DNA of 25,417 nt. Origin: Veillonella sp. Its GTDB lineage: Bacteria > Bacillota > Negativicutes > Veillonellales > Veillonellaceae. Below the pieces are notes generated by a model. That model ran no database searches. It was given only the letters and a program-made list of their open reading frames with translations, and had not been told where the DNA came from. Where the stretch lies: positions 1 through 25,417 of the forward strand of contig NZ_SVCB01000072.1 of assembly GCF_015058545.1 (NCBI RefSeq), written 5' to 3'. This document shows, piece by piece, positions 7,552-14,064 of the stretch (positions are counted from its first letter, which is position 1; every line of letters starts with the position of its first letter). The position numbers were made by a program, and so were the translations under genes.

Positions 7552-8817
7552 ATGGACTATATTCTTGACCTTCTCATGATTCCGCTGCAAGTAATCATCG
7601 TATTTTATACCTTGTATTACTTTGTGTTGGCTGTAGCGGGCATGTGGCGAAGGAAAGAAAAAAAGAATTATACGCCTAAAAACTCATTTGCCATTATTGT
7701 ATGTGCTCATAACGAAGAGGCCGTTGTCGGTCAGTTGGTAGAGAATTTGAAAATCCTCGACTATCCTAACGAGCTGTACGATATATTTGTAGTAGCTGAT
7801 AATTGTACCGACAAAACGGCTGAGATTGCTCGCAATGCCGGTGCGATTGTGCATGAGCGTGAAAATAAAGAAGAGGTCGGTAAGGGGTATGCCATGGGCT
7901 GGATGTTTGACCGCATCTACGAAATGGATCGCCAGTACGATGCCTTCGTAATTTTTGACGCTGATAATCTGGTACATCCTCATTTCTTAGCTGAAATGAA
8001 TTACCACTTAGAATTGGGAGAGCCGGTTATTCAAGGCTATTTAAATGCAAAGAACCCAACAGATACGTGGGTGGCAGGCACATTTGCGATTGCTTTCTGG
8101 CAAGTGAATCACATGTGGCATTTAGCTAAATATAACCTCGGCTTGTCGACGGCTCTCGGTGGTACGGGTATGTGTATTCGTACGGACATTATTAAAACCT
8201 ATGGTTGGGATTGTAATTGTTTGACCGAAGACATGGAATTTTCCATGAAGCTATTGATTCATGGGGTTAAAACCACGTGGGCACATGATGCCATCGTGTA
8301 CGATGAAAAGCCGTTGACCTTTATGCAATCATGGCGGCAGCGCAAGCGTTGGGCACAAGGGCATTTTGATTGTGGCGAACGCTATATTCCGAAACTGTTT
8401 GTTGAAGGGATTAAGCAAGGTAACTTACGTATTTTAGACGGCATTATTCAGATCAGTCAGCCGTATTTCTTATTGGTTTCGACGTTCTATCTGATTATGA
8501 CCTATATCAATGCGTATGTGCCGATTTATACGAATATTATTTATCAGATTTTACCGGTAACCGTTTGGACCATCATTGGTATCGGGCAGTATTTATTCCC
8601 GCTTATCGTGTTGGCCACTATCAAGGTGCCGCCTAAAGTTTGGCTTTATTACTTGGTATATCCGCTTTTCATGTACAGTTGGGTTCCCGTAACCTTCCTT
8701 GGTTATTTGAATCGTCATGATAAAGTGTGGGCCCATACTCAACATACGCGAGGCGTTTCGCTTGGTGAAGTTAAATTAACGCGCATGGGTGATGCGGATA
8801 AATCGATAAAGAAATAA
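7552..8817 (+). CDS. Membrane-bound family 2 glycosyltransferase
   Basis: This is a 421-residue processive-type GT2 enzyme related in architecture to cellulose/hyaluronan/PNAG synthases. It has one N-terminal membrane helix (about 10-31), then a GT-A domain with IVCAHNEEAVV, VVADNCTDKT, the metal-binding DAD (136-138), the GGTGMCIR segment, TED (225-227) with the catalytic acid/base, and QRKRW (263-267). Three or more C-terminal membrane helices follow. ATG 7552 has a strong GAGGTGAGGG site. It is the last gene of the guaB-psd-pssA run and is followed by a terminator. The product (glycolipid or polysaccharide) cannot be told from the sequence. Confidence 0.9.
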   Translation: MDYILDLLMIPLQVIIVFYTLYYFVLAVAGMWRRKEKKNYTPKNSFAIIVCAHNEEAVVGQLVENLKILDYPNELYDIFVVADNCTDKTAEIARNAGAIVHERENKEEVGKGYAMGWMFDRIYEMDRQYDAFVIFDADNLVHPHFLAEMNYHLELGEPVIQGYLNAKNPTDTWVAGTFAIAFWQVNHMWHLAKYNLGLSTALGGTGMCIRTDIIKTYGWDCNCLTEDMEFSMKLLIHGVKTTWAHDAIVYDEKPLTFMQSWRQRKRWAQGHFDCGERYIPKLFVEGIKQGNLRILDGIIQISQPYFLLVSTFYLIMTYINAYVPIYTNIIYQILPVTVWTIIGIGQYLFPLIVLATIKVPPKVWLYYLVYPLFMYSWVPVTFLGYLNRHDKVWAHTQHTRGVSLGEVKLTRMGDADKSIKK

Positions 8818-8824
8818 AAATGTT

Positions 8825-8855
8825 AAAAAGTGCCTAGTAGAATAGGCACTTTTTT
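8825..8855 (+). terminator. Terminator of the guaB-GT2 run
   Basis: AAAAAGTGCCTA (8825-8836) pairs with TAGGCACTTTTT (8843-8854) across a 6-nt loop and continues into a T-run. It starts 8 nt after the GT2 stop. The A-run on the left makes it potentially bidirectional. Confidence 0.92.
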
Positions 8856-8949
8856 GCATATATGATATATAGAAGAAATTATTTATTGATATATTGTTAC
8901 GATATAGAAGTTAGATACATTCGTTGCTGTCAATGTTCATGCTTTTTGG

Positions 8950-8978
8950 TGGACTTGTATTAAAAATCTCTATATAAT
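8950..8978 (+). promoter_or_regulatory. surE promoter
   Basis: TGGACT (8950-8955) and a perfect TATAAT (8973-8978) are 17 bp apart, leaving a leader of about 70 nt. The leader contains GGCTA (8989-) with a complementary TAGCC downstream. AAAGGA at 9034 is the ribosome site. Confidence 0.55.
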
Positions 8979-9052
8979 AATAGATAGATGGCTATTATCT
9001 TATGAAGTGAGTAGCCTGTTTTATGGTGAAAAGAAAGGATCTATAAACGACT

Positions 9053-9820
9053 ATGCACATTTTATTAACAAATGATGACGGCGTATGGGCCAACGGGATA
9101 TTAGATTTAGGCGCGGAACTTGCTAAAGAGCATCGCGTAACGGTGATTGCACCGGAAGTGGAACAGAGTGCCAAATCACATGCCATTACCATTCAGATGC
9201 CGGTATGGTTGCGCCGTTTTTCAGACGAGGAAGACAATCCGAGACGCTTTGCCGTAACGGGAACGCCGACAGATTGCATGAAATTTGCGTTGTCTCACTT
9301 TTTGAAAAATGACATGCCGGACATGGTAGTATCCGGTGTAAATAACGGTTTTAACTTGGGATCCGATGCTTTATATTCCGGCACGGTAAGTGCGGCCATG
9401 GAAGCCATGTTCTATAAGGTACCGGCTTTAGCGGTGTCCGTTGAACGGTACAGTAAAAAACGAAGTGCGGAAATTATGCCATTCATTCGTGAATTCATAG
9501 GTGAAGTATTTGAAAAACAGCAATTCAAAGGACTTCTAAACATGAACTTTGCCAAAGAAGGTCCCGTAGGTTGGGATAACTGTGAAATTCTCGACCAAGG
9601 CATGCAGATGTACTACGATATTATCGATCCGCGCGAAGACCGTAAAGGTCGTAAATATTATTGGATTGGCGGTAAATTATCTTTTGAACCGGAAGAAACG
9701 CCGACTGACGTAGCTTCTATCAAAGAAGGTAAAGTTACCGTAGTAGCTCTTACTTGGAAGCAGCAGGATAATGAAGGGACAGCCCAAATGCGGGAGATTT
9801 TGGGAACGATTAAGAAATAA
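9053..9820 (+). CDS. surE: 5'/3'-nucleotidase SurE
   Basis: SurE is a metal-dependent phosphatase that removes phosphate from nucleoside monophosphates, and in some species from short polyphosphate. The 255-residue protein begins MHILLTNDDG with the metal ligands Asp8 and Asp9, has Ser39 in EQSAKSHAIT, and SGVNNGFNLGSDALYSGTVSAAMEA around the third metal-ligand region. The length is typical. It lies alone between the GT2 terminator and a repeat-rich spacer, with its own promoter at 8950. Confidence 0.96.
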   Translation: MHILLTNDDGVWANGILDLGAELAKEHRVTVIAPEVEQSAKSHAITIQMPVWLRRFSDEEDNPRRFAVTGTPTDCMKFALSHFLKNDMPDMVVSGVNNGFNLGSDALYSGTVSAAMEAMFYKVPALAVSVERYSKKRSAEIMPFIREFIGEVFEKQQFKGLLNMNFAKEGPVGWDNCEILDQGMQMYYDIIDPREDRKGRKYYWIGGKLSFEPEETPTDVASIKEGKVTVVALTWKQQDNEGTAQMREILGTIKK

Positions 9821-9861
9821 TACATATAACCGCTTGCCGATGGTGCGGAAGATAAATAATT

Positions 9862-9895
9862 CGGTTAAAAAATAACCGCACATATTATTTGCGGT
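9862..9895 (+). other. Mutually exclusive hairpins after surE
   Basis: CGGTTA (9862-9867) pairs with TAACCG (9873-9878). ACCGCA (9875-9880) pairs instead with TGCGGT (9890-9895). The two stems share bases 9875-9878 and cannot coexist. No T-run follows either one. Confidence 0.35.
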
Positions 9896-9904
9896 AGCCT
9901 AATA

Positions 9905-9997
9905 GTATATGGACGCAGAGAGCGCCATGTAAAAAAATAATTGCTCAACAGGTGTATATGGACGTAGAGAACGCCATGTAAAAAAATAATTGCTCAA
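9905..9997. repeat. Tandem 44-bp structured repeat with compensatory change
   Basis: Two 44-bp copies (9905-9948 and 9954-9997) start 49 bp apart. Each contains a hairpin: ATGG, a bulged A, CGC/CGT, the loop AGAGA, then GCG/ACG and CCAT. The only two differences between the copies (C to T at copy position 12, G to A at position 18) fall on opposite sides of the same base pair, changing C-G to T-A. After the hairpin both copies share an A-run and AATTGCTCAA. The A-run rather than a T-run argues against a + strand terminator. On the minus strand the T-run precedes the hairpin, so that reading is not a terminator either. Confidence 0.7.
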
Positions 9998-10003
9998 TAG
10001 AGT

Positions 10004-10052
10004 GGGGCTGTATGGAAAGTGAGTTTTTGACTCGCATTTCAGTTACAGCCCC
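10004..10052. terminator. Two-tier hairpin, possible terminator
   Basis: GGGGCTGTA (10004-10012) pairs perfectly with TACAGCCCC (10044-10052). Inside, GTGAGT (10019-10024) pairs with ACTCGC (10030-10035), including one G-T wobble. Only three T's follow, so termination is uncertain. Confidence 0.5.
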
Positions 10053-10072
10053 TTTAGTTGTTGTAGTAAAAA

Positions 10073-10127
10073 TACATTTAGTATCTTCTTAGAAAATACA
10101 TTTAGTATCTTCCTAAAAAGTACATTC
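10073..10127 (+). promoter_or_regulatory. 24-bp direct repeats and dyad, candidate operator
   Basis: TACATTTAGTATCTTC starts at 10073 and at 10097, and TACATT recurs at 10121, so the repeat phase is exactly 24 bp. The third copy runs into the -35 element. The segment 10081-10099 (GTATCTTCTTAGAAAATAC) is a 19-bp dyad with one mismatch between its 9-bp arms. This looks like binding sites for a dimeric regulator. No regulator gene is adjacent. Confidence 0.6.
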
Positions 10128-10156
10128 TTGACAGTGTTAATTTTTCGGCTTATAAT
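10128..10156 (+). promoter_or_regulatory. Perfect consensus promoter, flavin-reductase-like gene
   Basis: TTGACA (10128-10133) and TATAAT (10151-10156) match the sigma-A consensus exactly with a 17-bp spacer. The leader of about 110 nt opens with a hairpin (ATATATC 10160-10166 with GATATAT 10183-10189) and has another (GCTATT 10231-10236 with AATAGC 10252-10257) just before the ribosome site. Confidence 0.88.
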
Positions 10157-10274
10157 AACATATATCGAAATTTAGAAATGTAGATATATTAGTGTGTGAA
10201 AGCATCATTACTACATTATGTGGCATATAGGCTATTAGACTATGGCTGATAAATAGCATGAAAGGATGTTTAGA

Positions 10275-10802
10275 ATGACAGTATTAAAAGAGACTACAGA
10301 TAAAGCAATGGAGCTATTTGAAAAAAATTGGGCGTTGGTAACGGCCGGCTCTATAGAGGATTATAATGGTTGTACGGTTAGTTGGGGGAGTTTGGGTAAT
10401 ATTTGGGGGAATCCCGGACAGAGTCATAAAGTGGCAACTGTATATATTCATCCGGCCCGCTATACCAGTGAATTTTTAAAGCGGAATGACTTTTTTACGG
10501 TTAGCTTTTTTGACCAGAAATATCGTAAAGCTTTAGGCTATATGGGATCTCATTCGGGGCGTGATGGCGATAAAGCTAAAGGTGCCGGTCTTACTCCTGT
10601 TGCTTTTGGTGATGGTGTAACTTATGAAGAAGCTGAATTGACACTCTTGTGCCGTAAACTGTATTTACATCAGTTTACCAAAGAAGATTTGGCACAGGAT
10701 GTACAGGATTACTATGCTTCCTTGCCACAAACATATCCTGATTTTAAAGGTGGCTGGCAGCCTCATTATCAAATTATTGGTTCCGTAACGGATATAAAAT
10801 AA
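10275..10802 (+). CDS. Flavin reductase-like, FMN-binding split-barrel protein
   Basis: This 175-residue protein resembles the flavin reductase/flavoredoxin-like family, whose members bind FMN in a split beta-barrel and pass electrons from reduced carriers. Visible family features are WALVTAGSIEDYNGCTVSWGSLG near the N-terminus, the NPGQSHKVATVYIHPARYT segment, NDFFTVSFFD and the LGYMGSHSGRDGDK stretch. The start is placed at ATG 10275 with AAAGGA 8 nt upstream; the ATG at 10266 overlaps that site. It has its own consensus promoter with upstream repeats, so it is probably strongly but conditionally expressed. The partner and substrate are unknown. Confidence 0.85.
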   Translation: MTVLKETTDKAMELFEKNWALVTAGSIEDYNGCTVSWGSLGNIWGNPGQSHKVATVYIHPARYTSEFLKRNDFFTVSFFDQKYRKALGYMGSHSGRDGDKAKGAGLTPVAFGDGVTYEEAELTLLCRKLYLHQFTKEDLAQDVQDYYASLPQTYPDFKGGWQPHYQIIGSVTDIK

Positions 10803-10932
10803 CTTATCACATAGCTGAATCATGTGTTGATTTAGTACTAATATTGCAATAAATGGGGTTGTAAGGAAATACATCCCTAAAAGTATATGTACTATTAAAT
10901 ATGTACACTACCGAATATGATTATTACGTTAC

Positions 10933-10961
10933 TTGACGCTTATATGTTATTGCGTTAAGAT
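10933..10961 (+). promoter_or_regulatory. Promoter of the candidate small RNA
   Basis: TTGACG (10933-10938) and TAAGAT (10956-10961) are 17 bp apart. There is no open frame or ribosome site downstream before a strong terminator at 11030. Confidence 0.55.
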
Positions 10962-10967
10962 ATATAA

Positions 10968-11066
10968 GACGAGCCGTCATAGTGTTTCGTAGCGCTAGGC
11001 TCATCTCCGAGAAAACGTTTAAAATGAGAAATGGCCTAGTCGTTACTTAACGATTAGGTCATTTTT
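10968..11066 (+). ncRNA. Candidate orphan small RNA with intrinsic terminator
   Basis: This is a roughly 100-nt unit between a promoter-like sequence and a strong terminator, with no coding frame. The 5' part can fold through GAGCC (10971-10975) with GGCTC (10998-11002). The 3' end is a 15-bp stem (11030-11044 with 11049-11063) containing two G-U pairs, a 4-nt loop and a T-run to 11066. The exact 5' end is inferred from the -10 position. I do not recognise it as a known riboswitch or as 6S RNA. A terminated leader of the downstream HepT-like gene is an alternative, but that gene starts 180 bp later beyond another hairpin. Confidence 0.5.
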
Positions 11067-11088
11067 CATGTAAGCCTATATTAAATAA

Positions 11089-11141
11089 AAAAGAAGTCAA
11101 CCCAAGCCGCTCAAAGGCGACAAGACGGGCTGACTTCTTTT
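11089..11141. terminator. Long-stem bidirectional terminator with structured loop
   Basis: AAAAGAAGTCA (11089-11099) pairs perfectly with TGACTTCTTTT (11131-11141). The 31-nt loop has further short pairings (CCC with GGG, GCC with GGC). It lies between the small-RNA candidate and the HepT-like gene. Confidence 0.75.
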
Positions 11142-11248
11142 GATACTTTAACTATATGTGAATTATTATAAGGTGTAAAGATTGGCGAATTAGTTTATAA
11201 TAAGCTTAATAGTAAAGGTTAAGAAATATTTTAAAAAGGGAGATAAGT

Positions 11249-11647
11249 ATGACTGATGAAAAAGCTTTTTTACTCAACATAATAGAATGCTCTAAGGTTT
11301 TACAAAATAGACTAGAATATATAAATTATGATAAAGCTTTACTTCAAGATGATTTTATTAGAGATGCATTTATTACGCCACTGATTGTTATAGGGGAATC
11401 TATAACAATTTTAACAGATGAATTTCAAATTTATATAGATAAAGAAGGCAATAATGTAATTAGTACAATAAATCAATTAAATCACACATATTTTTCTATA
11501 AATACGGATATTTTATGGGAAACAATAATTGAAAAGATTCCTAAATTACATTTGAGTTGTTGTGGACTGTTGGAAACACAGTATAATTTAAATATGGAAA
11601 AAGAAAGGTTAATATTTTCGACGTTAAATGAAAATATTAATAAATAA
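11249..11647 (+). CDS. HepT/DUF86-like protein, probably inactive toxin
   Basis: This 132-residue helical protein has the layout of the HepT (DUF86) RNase toxins: DEKAFLLNIIECSKVLQNRLEYI, then RDAFITPLIVIGESI, then the active-site region ending NHTYFSINTDILWETIIEKIPKL. In the family this region carries an R-x4-H motif plus the Tyr that the MntA antitoxin AMPylates. Here His79 and Tyr81 remain, but the Arg position is Ile74 (ATA, one base from AGA). No mntA-type nucleotidyltransferase gene is next to it. The gene is visibly more AT-rich than its neighbours, which suggests transfer. ATG 11249 has AAGGGAG 6 nt upstream. I infer a decaying or repurposed orphan; the family call is moderately sure. 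Confidence 0.65.
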   Translation: MTDEKAFLLNIIECSKVLQNRLEYINYDKALLQDDFIRDAFITPLIVIGESITILTDEFQIYIDKEGNNVISTINQLNHTYFSINTDILWETIIEKIPKLHLSCCGLLETQYNLNMEKERLIFSTLNENINK

Positions 11648-11648
11648 G

Positions 11649-11724
11649 AGCTCCCTCGAATACAGATAATACCTATATTAATAAGGACAATAAAAAACTT
11701 TGCTATTTAATATTAAAGGGAGCT
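11649..11724. other. Inverted repeat after the HepT-like gene
   Basis: AGCTCCCT (11649-11656) is the exact complement of AGGGAGCT (11717-11724), with a 60-nt AT-rich interior. It begins right after the stop codon. It may mark one edge of the AT-rich insert. Confidence 0.35.
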
Positions 11725-11728
11725 ATAT

Positions 11729-11790
11729 AAAAAATGCTATTTCTATGAGCGGGCAATCATCACCCAATGTCATAGAAATAGCATTTTTTT
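11729..11790. terminator. 20-bp bidirectional terminator, HepT-like gene / tRNA-Leu
   Basis: Positions 11729-11748 pair perfectly with 11770-11789, A-run left and T-run right, across a 21-nt loop that can add GGG/CCC pairs. On the minus strand it starts 2 nt after the tRNA CCA end and should end that transcript; on the + strand it would end the HepT-like transcript. Confidence 0.88.
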
Positions 11791-11791
11791 G

Positions 11792-11875
11792 TGGTGCGGT
11801 TGGCGGGAGTCGAACCCGCACACCCGAAGGCACTGCCGCCTGAAGACAGCGCGTCTGCCATTCCGCCACAACCGC
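11792..11875 (-). tRNA. tRNA-Leu, anticodon CAG
   Basis: Read on the minus strand, the acceptor GCGGTTG (11875-11869) pairs with CAACCGC (11802-11796), followed by the discriminator A and an encoded CCA (11794-11792). The D arm is GCG-GAATGGCAGA-CGC. The anticodon stem CTGTC/GGCAG encloses the loop TTCAGGC with anticodon CAG, which reads CUG leucine codons. A class II variable arm (GCC-TTCG-GGT) and the T arm GCGGG-TTCGACT-CCCGC complete it. The length of 84 nt including CCA fits tRNA-Leu. Confidence 0.97.
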
Positions 11876-11890
11876 ATGAAATATGTTATT

Positions 11891-11919
11891 ATTGTATTAC
11901 TTTTGGTGATACGTGTCAA
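11891..11919 (-). promoter_or_regulatory. tRNA-Leu promoter
   Basis: On the minus strand TTGACA (11914-11919) and TACAAT (11891-11896) are exactly 17 bp apart, with the -10 about 15 bp before the tRNA 5' end. It ends only 4 bp before the ribosome site of the divergent small gene at 11934. Confidence 0.88.
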
Positions 11920-11933
11920 ATAAAGGAGATAAT

Positions 11934-12214
11934 ATGGAAACCAGTCAATTATATGAAGCTTTATTGCAATATATAGAGTTACGGGCGAGTCGATTCAACT
12001 CTACTATGTGTATGAATCAGGCGTGGAGATGACCGGTGAGGCCCAAAAAGAGTTGATTGCTCAGAAACAAGTGTTAATCAATCGGTTCAATGAGTTACTG
12101 GGCTTAATTAACCCGATTGCCATGACGCCGCTAGCTGATCGTTTGCCAATTGTTGGGACCGTTAGTGGCAAAGACCGTTTGCCGGTTCGAGCATTTCAAG
12201 TTAAGTTAAAGTAA
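11934..12214 (+). pseudogene. Small hypothetical protein gene, frameshifted
   Basis: An ATG at 11934 has an excellent AAGGAG site (11923-11928) and reads METSQLYEALLQYIELRASR before running into a stop at 12030-12032. A second frame, open from 11957 to a stop at 12212, continues as VYESGVEMTGEAQKELIAQK and so on, with no ribosome site for its GTG at 12008. The two halves read as one protein of about 92 residues, helical and rich in Gln, Glu and Lys, if one base is missing near 12000-12008. I do not recognise the family. It may be a real decay or a sequencing error. No slippery heptamer is visible for programmed frameshifting. Part of it has a single-frame reading from 12008. Confidence 0.55.
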
Positions 12215-12286
12215 AAGTAACAGTAATAGTAAATGACTTGCAGGACGCCATAACCGAAAGAAGTTTTTTAAAATTAATAGATAGCA

Positions 12287-12329
12287 AAAACACAGGGCGC
12301 TTATCATTGAGTAAGCAACCCTGTGTTTT
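12287..12329. terminator. Bidirectional terminator between convergent genes
   Basis: AAAACACAGGG (12287-12297) pairs perfectly with CCCTGTGTTTT (12319-12329). Inside, GCTTAT (12299-12304) pairs with GTAAGC (12311-12316), with one wobble. It ends the small + strand gene and, read leftwards, lies in the path of transcription leaving the MATE gene. Confidence 0.9.
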
Positions 12330-12353
12330 GTATTGATTATATAAATAAAGCGA

Positions 12354-13715
12354 TTATGCTTCCAGCTCTTTAGCATAGCGGCGATGCTGAATATACCAAA
12401 CCCGCACAGTGTAGGAGATGGAGGCTGCTGTTAGGCCGCCCAAGAGGCCCATCCAGATACCGTAAGGACCAAAATCAAAGCCGAACGTGAAGAGCGCTGC
12501 TATCGGCGTACTCACGCCCCAATAACAGGTGAGGGCAATGATAGAAATAATACGTACATCTTTGTAACCGCGCAATACACCTTGAAGTGGCGTGCCGAAG
12601 GCGTCGATAACAGTGAAGAATACCGCATAGGATAAGAAACTGCTGATTAGACCGATCATATGCGGGTCATTCGTATAGAACCCGGCAATTTGTTCCAGGT
12701 GAGTAAAGCTGTACATACAAATGAGAATGGCAATGATGATGGCGATACCGCGGGCGATATAGGCGTATTGTTTGGCGTCGCGGAAGCGCTTCGCCCCCAC
12801 TTCGTAACCGACGGTAATGGTAGAGGCGATGCTGATGCTAAGGGGGAAGCCGTAGAATAAGTTGGTAAAGCTAATAGCGGCCTGATGGGCAGCAATGATT
12901 TCCGTACCATAGTAAGCCATTAAGAGTCCGGCCAAGCTGAAAATACTCATTTCACAGAATATGGCGATGCCGATAGGCACACCCAAGGTCAATTGTTCAA
13001 TAACATAGGGGCTTTGAAAAGCGGACCACTGTCTAAAAACTTTATAGTGTTTGAAGTTTTTATTAAAAAGTAAAATAATAATATAGGCTAAAAAGTTGTA
13101 CCAACAGCTGATGGCTGTAGCAATGCCGGCACCGACGCCGCCAAAGGCGGGCAAGCCAAAATGGCCAAGAATCAAGGCATAGTTTAGAATTACATTGAGG
13201 ACAAAACTGGATACCATAATCATCATCGAATAGTGGGTAAAGCCGTGAGCGTCTACCGAATTTCGCAGCACTGTACTGCCCATGAGCGGAATAATCCCGA
13301 AGGCAATGGCTATCATGTAATCGATGGTTATAACTTGGGCATCGGGCGCCAGATTAATGAGTGTCAAAAGTGGTTTGAGGGCAAGGACACCGGCAATAAT
13401 CAATAGACTTCCCAGAATGATGGCCAAATAGAGACCGTGCGTAATAATGGTGGGGATAGTATCCCTTTTTTCAGCACCTAAGAGTTGCGCAATAATAGGT
13501 GAAATCCCAAGCAAAATACCCATGGCACCGAAGAAGCAGGCTGTCCAAATATTATAGCCTACAGATACCCCGGCGAGATGTAGGGTGCTGTATTGACCGG
13601 ATAGTAAGATGGCTACAAATGAGCCCGCAATCAGCGAGAACTGGGTTAATACGATAGGGCCCGCTAACCGCAAAAACAGCAGGATTTTTTCAAAAATTTT
13701 AAAGGTAGGATGCAT
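12354..13715 (-). CDS. MATE family multidrug/cation efflux protein
   Basis: This 453-residue, 12-helix antiporter of the MATE family exports drugs or metabolites in exchange for Na+ or H+ across the inner membrane. Family features include the N-terminal LRLAGPIVLTQFSLIAGSFV, the repeated two-bundle layout, NSVDAHGFTHYSMMIMVSSFVLNVILNYALILG in the first half, and PLQGVLRGYKDVRI in the second. The start at 13715 has AAGGAG (complement of 13721-13726) 5 nt upstream. The substrate is unknown. The leader holds a terminator-like hairpin (13738-13769), so expression may be attenuated. It is the only long minus-strand gene here. Confidence 0.93.
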   Translation of the reverse strand: MHPTFKIFEKILLFLRLAGPIVLTQFSLIAGSFVAILLSGQYSTLHLAGVSVGYNIWTACFFGAMGILLGISPIIAQLLGAEKRDTIPTIITHGLYLAIILGSLLIIAGVLALKPLLTLINLAPDAQVITIDYMIAIAFGIIPLMGSTVLRNSVDAHGFTHYSMMIMVSSFVLNVILNYALILGHFGLPAFGGVGAGIATAISCWYNFLAYIIILLFNKNFKHYKVFRQWSAFQSPYVIEQLTLGVPIGIAIFCEMSIFSLAGLLMAYYGTEIIAAHQAAISFTNLFYGFPLSISIASTITVGYEVGAKRFRDAKQYAYIARGIAIIIAILICMYSFTHLEQIAGFYTNDPHMIGLISSFLSYAVFFTVIDAFGTPLQGVLRGYKDVRIISIIALTCYWGVSTPIAALFTFGFDFGPYGIWMGLLGGLTAASISYTVRVWYIQHRRYAKELEA

Positions 13716-13737
13716 ACAAACTCCTTATCTATACAAT

Positions 13738-13769
13738 AAAAAAGTCTCCAACTAAACATCGGAGATTTT
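13738..13769 (-). promoter_or_regulatory. Terminator-like hairpin in the MATE leader
   Basis: On the minus strand TCTCC (13765-13761) pairs with GGAGA (13749-13745) across an 11-nt loop, with AAA/TTT pairs beyond one mismatch and a run of six T's following. It lies between the MATE promoter and its ribosome site, as expected for an attenuator. The stem is short, so strength is doubtful. Confidence 0.4.
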
Positions 13770-13823
13770 AAAATAATCGCAAAAATAATCGAAATATATG
13801 ATTTGCAATGTAATAATCATAAT

Positions 13824-13853
13824 ATATTACTCGAAATATGTTCATTATGTCAA
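13824..13853 (-). promoter_or_regulatory. MATE gene promoter
   Basis: On the minus strand a perfect TTGACA (13848-13853) is followed after 18 bp by TAATAT (13824-13829). The predicted leader is about 100 nt and includes the hairpin at 13738-13769. Confidence 0.6.
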
Positions 13854-13897
13854 TATTATTATAACTTTATTGTAACATAGCAAAAGGGGATTGAAAA

Positions 13898-13949
13898 GTT
13901 ATTCTCATAGAAGCAAGAATATAGAAGCGAGAATAACGAAATATCGTTA
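13898..13949. other. Overlapping hairpins and 14-bp tandem repeat before the TerC gene
   Basis: GTTATTCTC (13898-13906) pairs with GAGAATAAC (13929-13937). TAACGA (13934-13939) pairs with TCGTTA (13944-13949) and shares bases with the first stem. Within the first loop ATAGAAGCAAGAAT (13907-13920) and ATAGAAGCGAGAAT (13921-13934) are adjacent direct repeats. It lies about 90 bp upstream of the TerC promoter. The rest of 13716-14120 holds only the two promoters and AT-rich DNA. Confidence 0.4.
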
Positions 13950-14035
13950 GTCGTGTATTTATTGTGATATAGAAAGATTGCTAGAGTTAAGCAGTTTTTA
14001 TTAAAAAGTATGCTATAAAAATTTTCAGATTTCTA

Positions 14036-14064
14036 TCGACAAGGTGACGATATTTCGATATAAT
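14036..14064 (+). promoter_or_regulatory. TerC-family gene promoter
   Basis: TCGACA (14036-14041) and a perfect TATAAT (14059-14064) are 17 bp apart. The leader is only about 50 nt, too short for a yybP-ykoY manganese riboswitch, which often precedes such genes. Confidence 0.75.

Noticed and set aside
10073..10133. Three regularly spaced repeats suggesting a CRISPR array
   Set aside because: The period is 24 bp with no distinct spacers, and the third copy is only six bases; operator repeats fit better.
11649..11724. Terminal inverted repeats of a small mobile element (MITE) carrying the HepT-like gene
   Set aside because: The inverted pair encloses only spacer, not the gene, and no target-site duplication is visible.
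11990..12010. Programmed ribosomal frameshift in the small split gene
   Set aside because: No slippery heptamer or downstream stimulatory structure is seen near the shift; a one-base loss is simpler.
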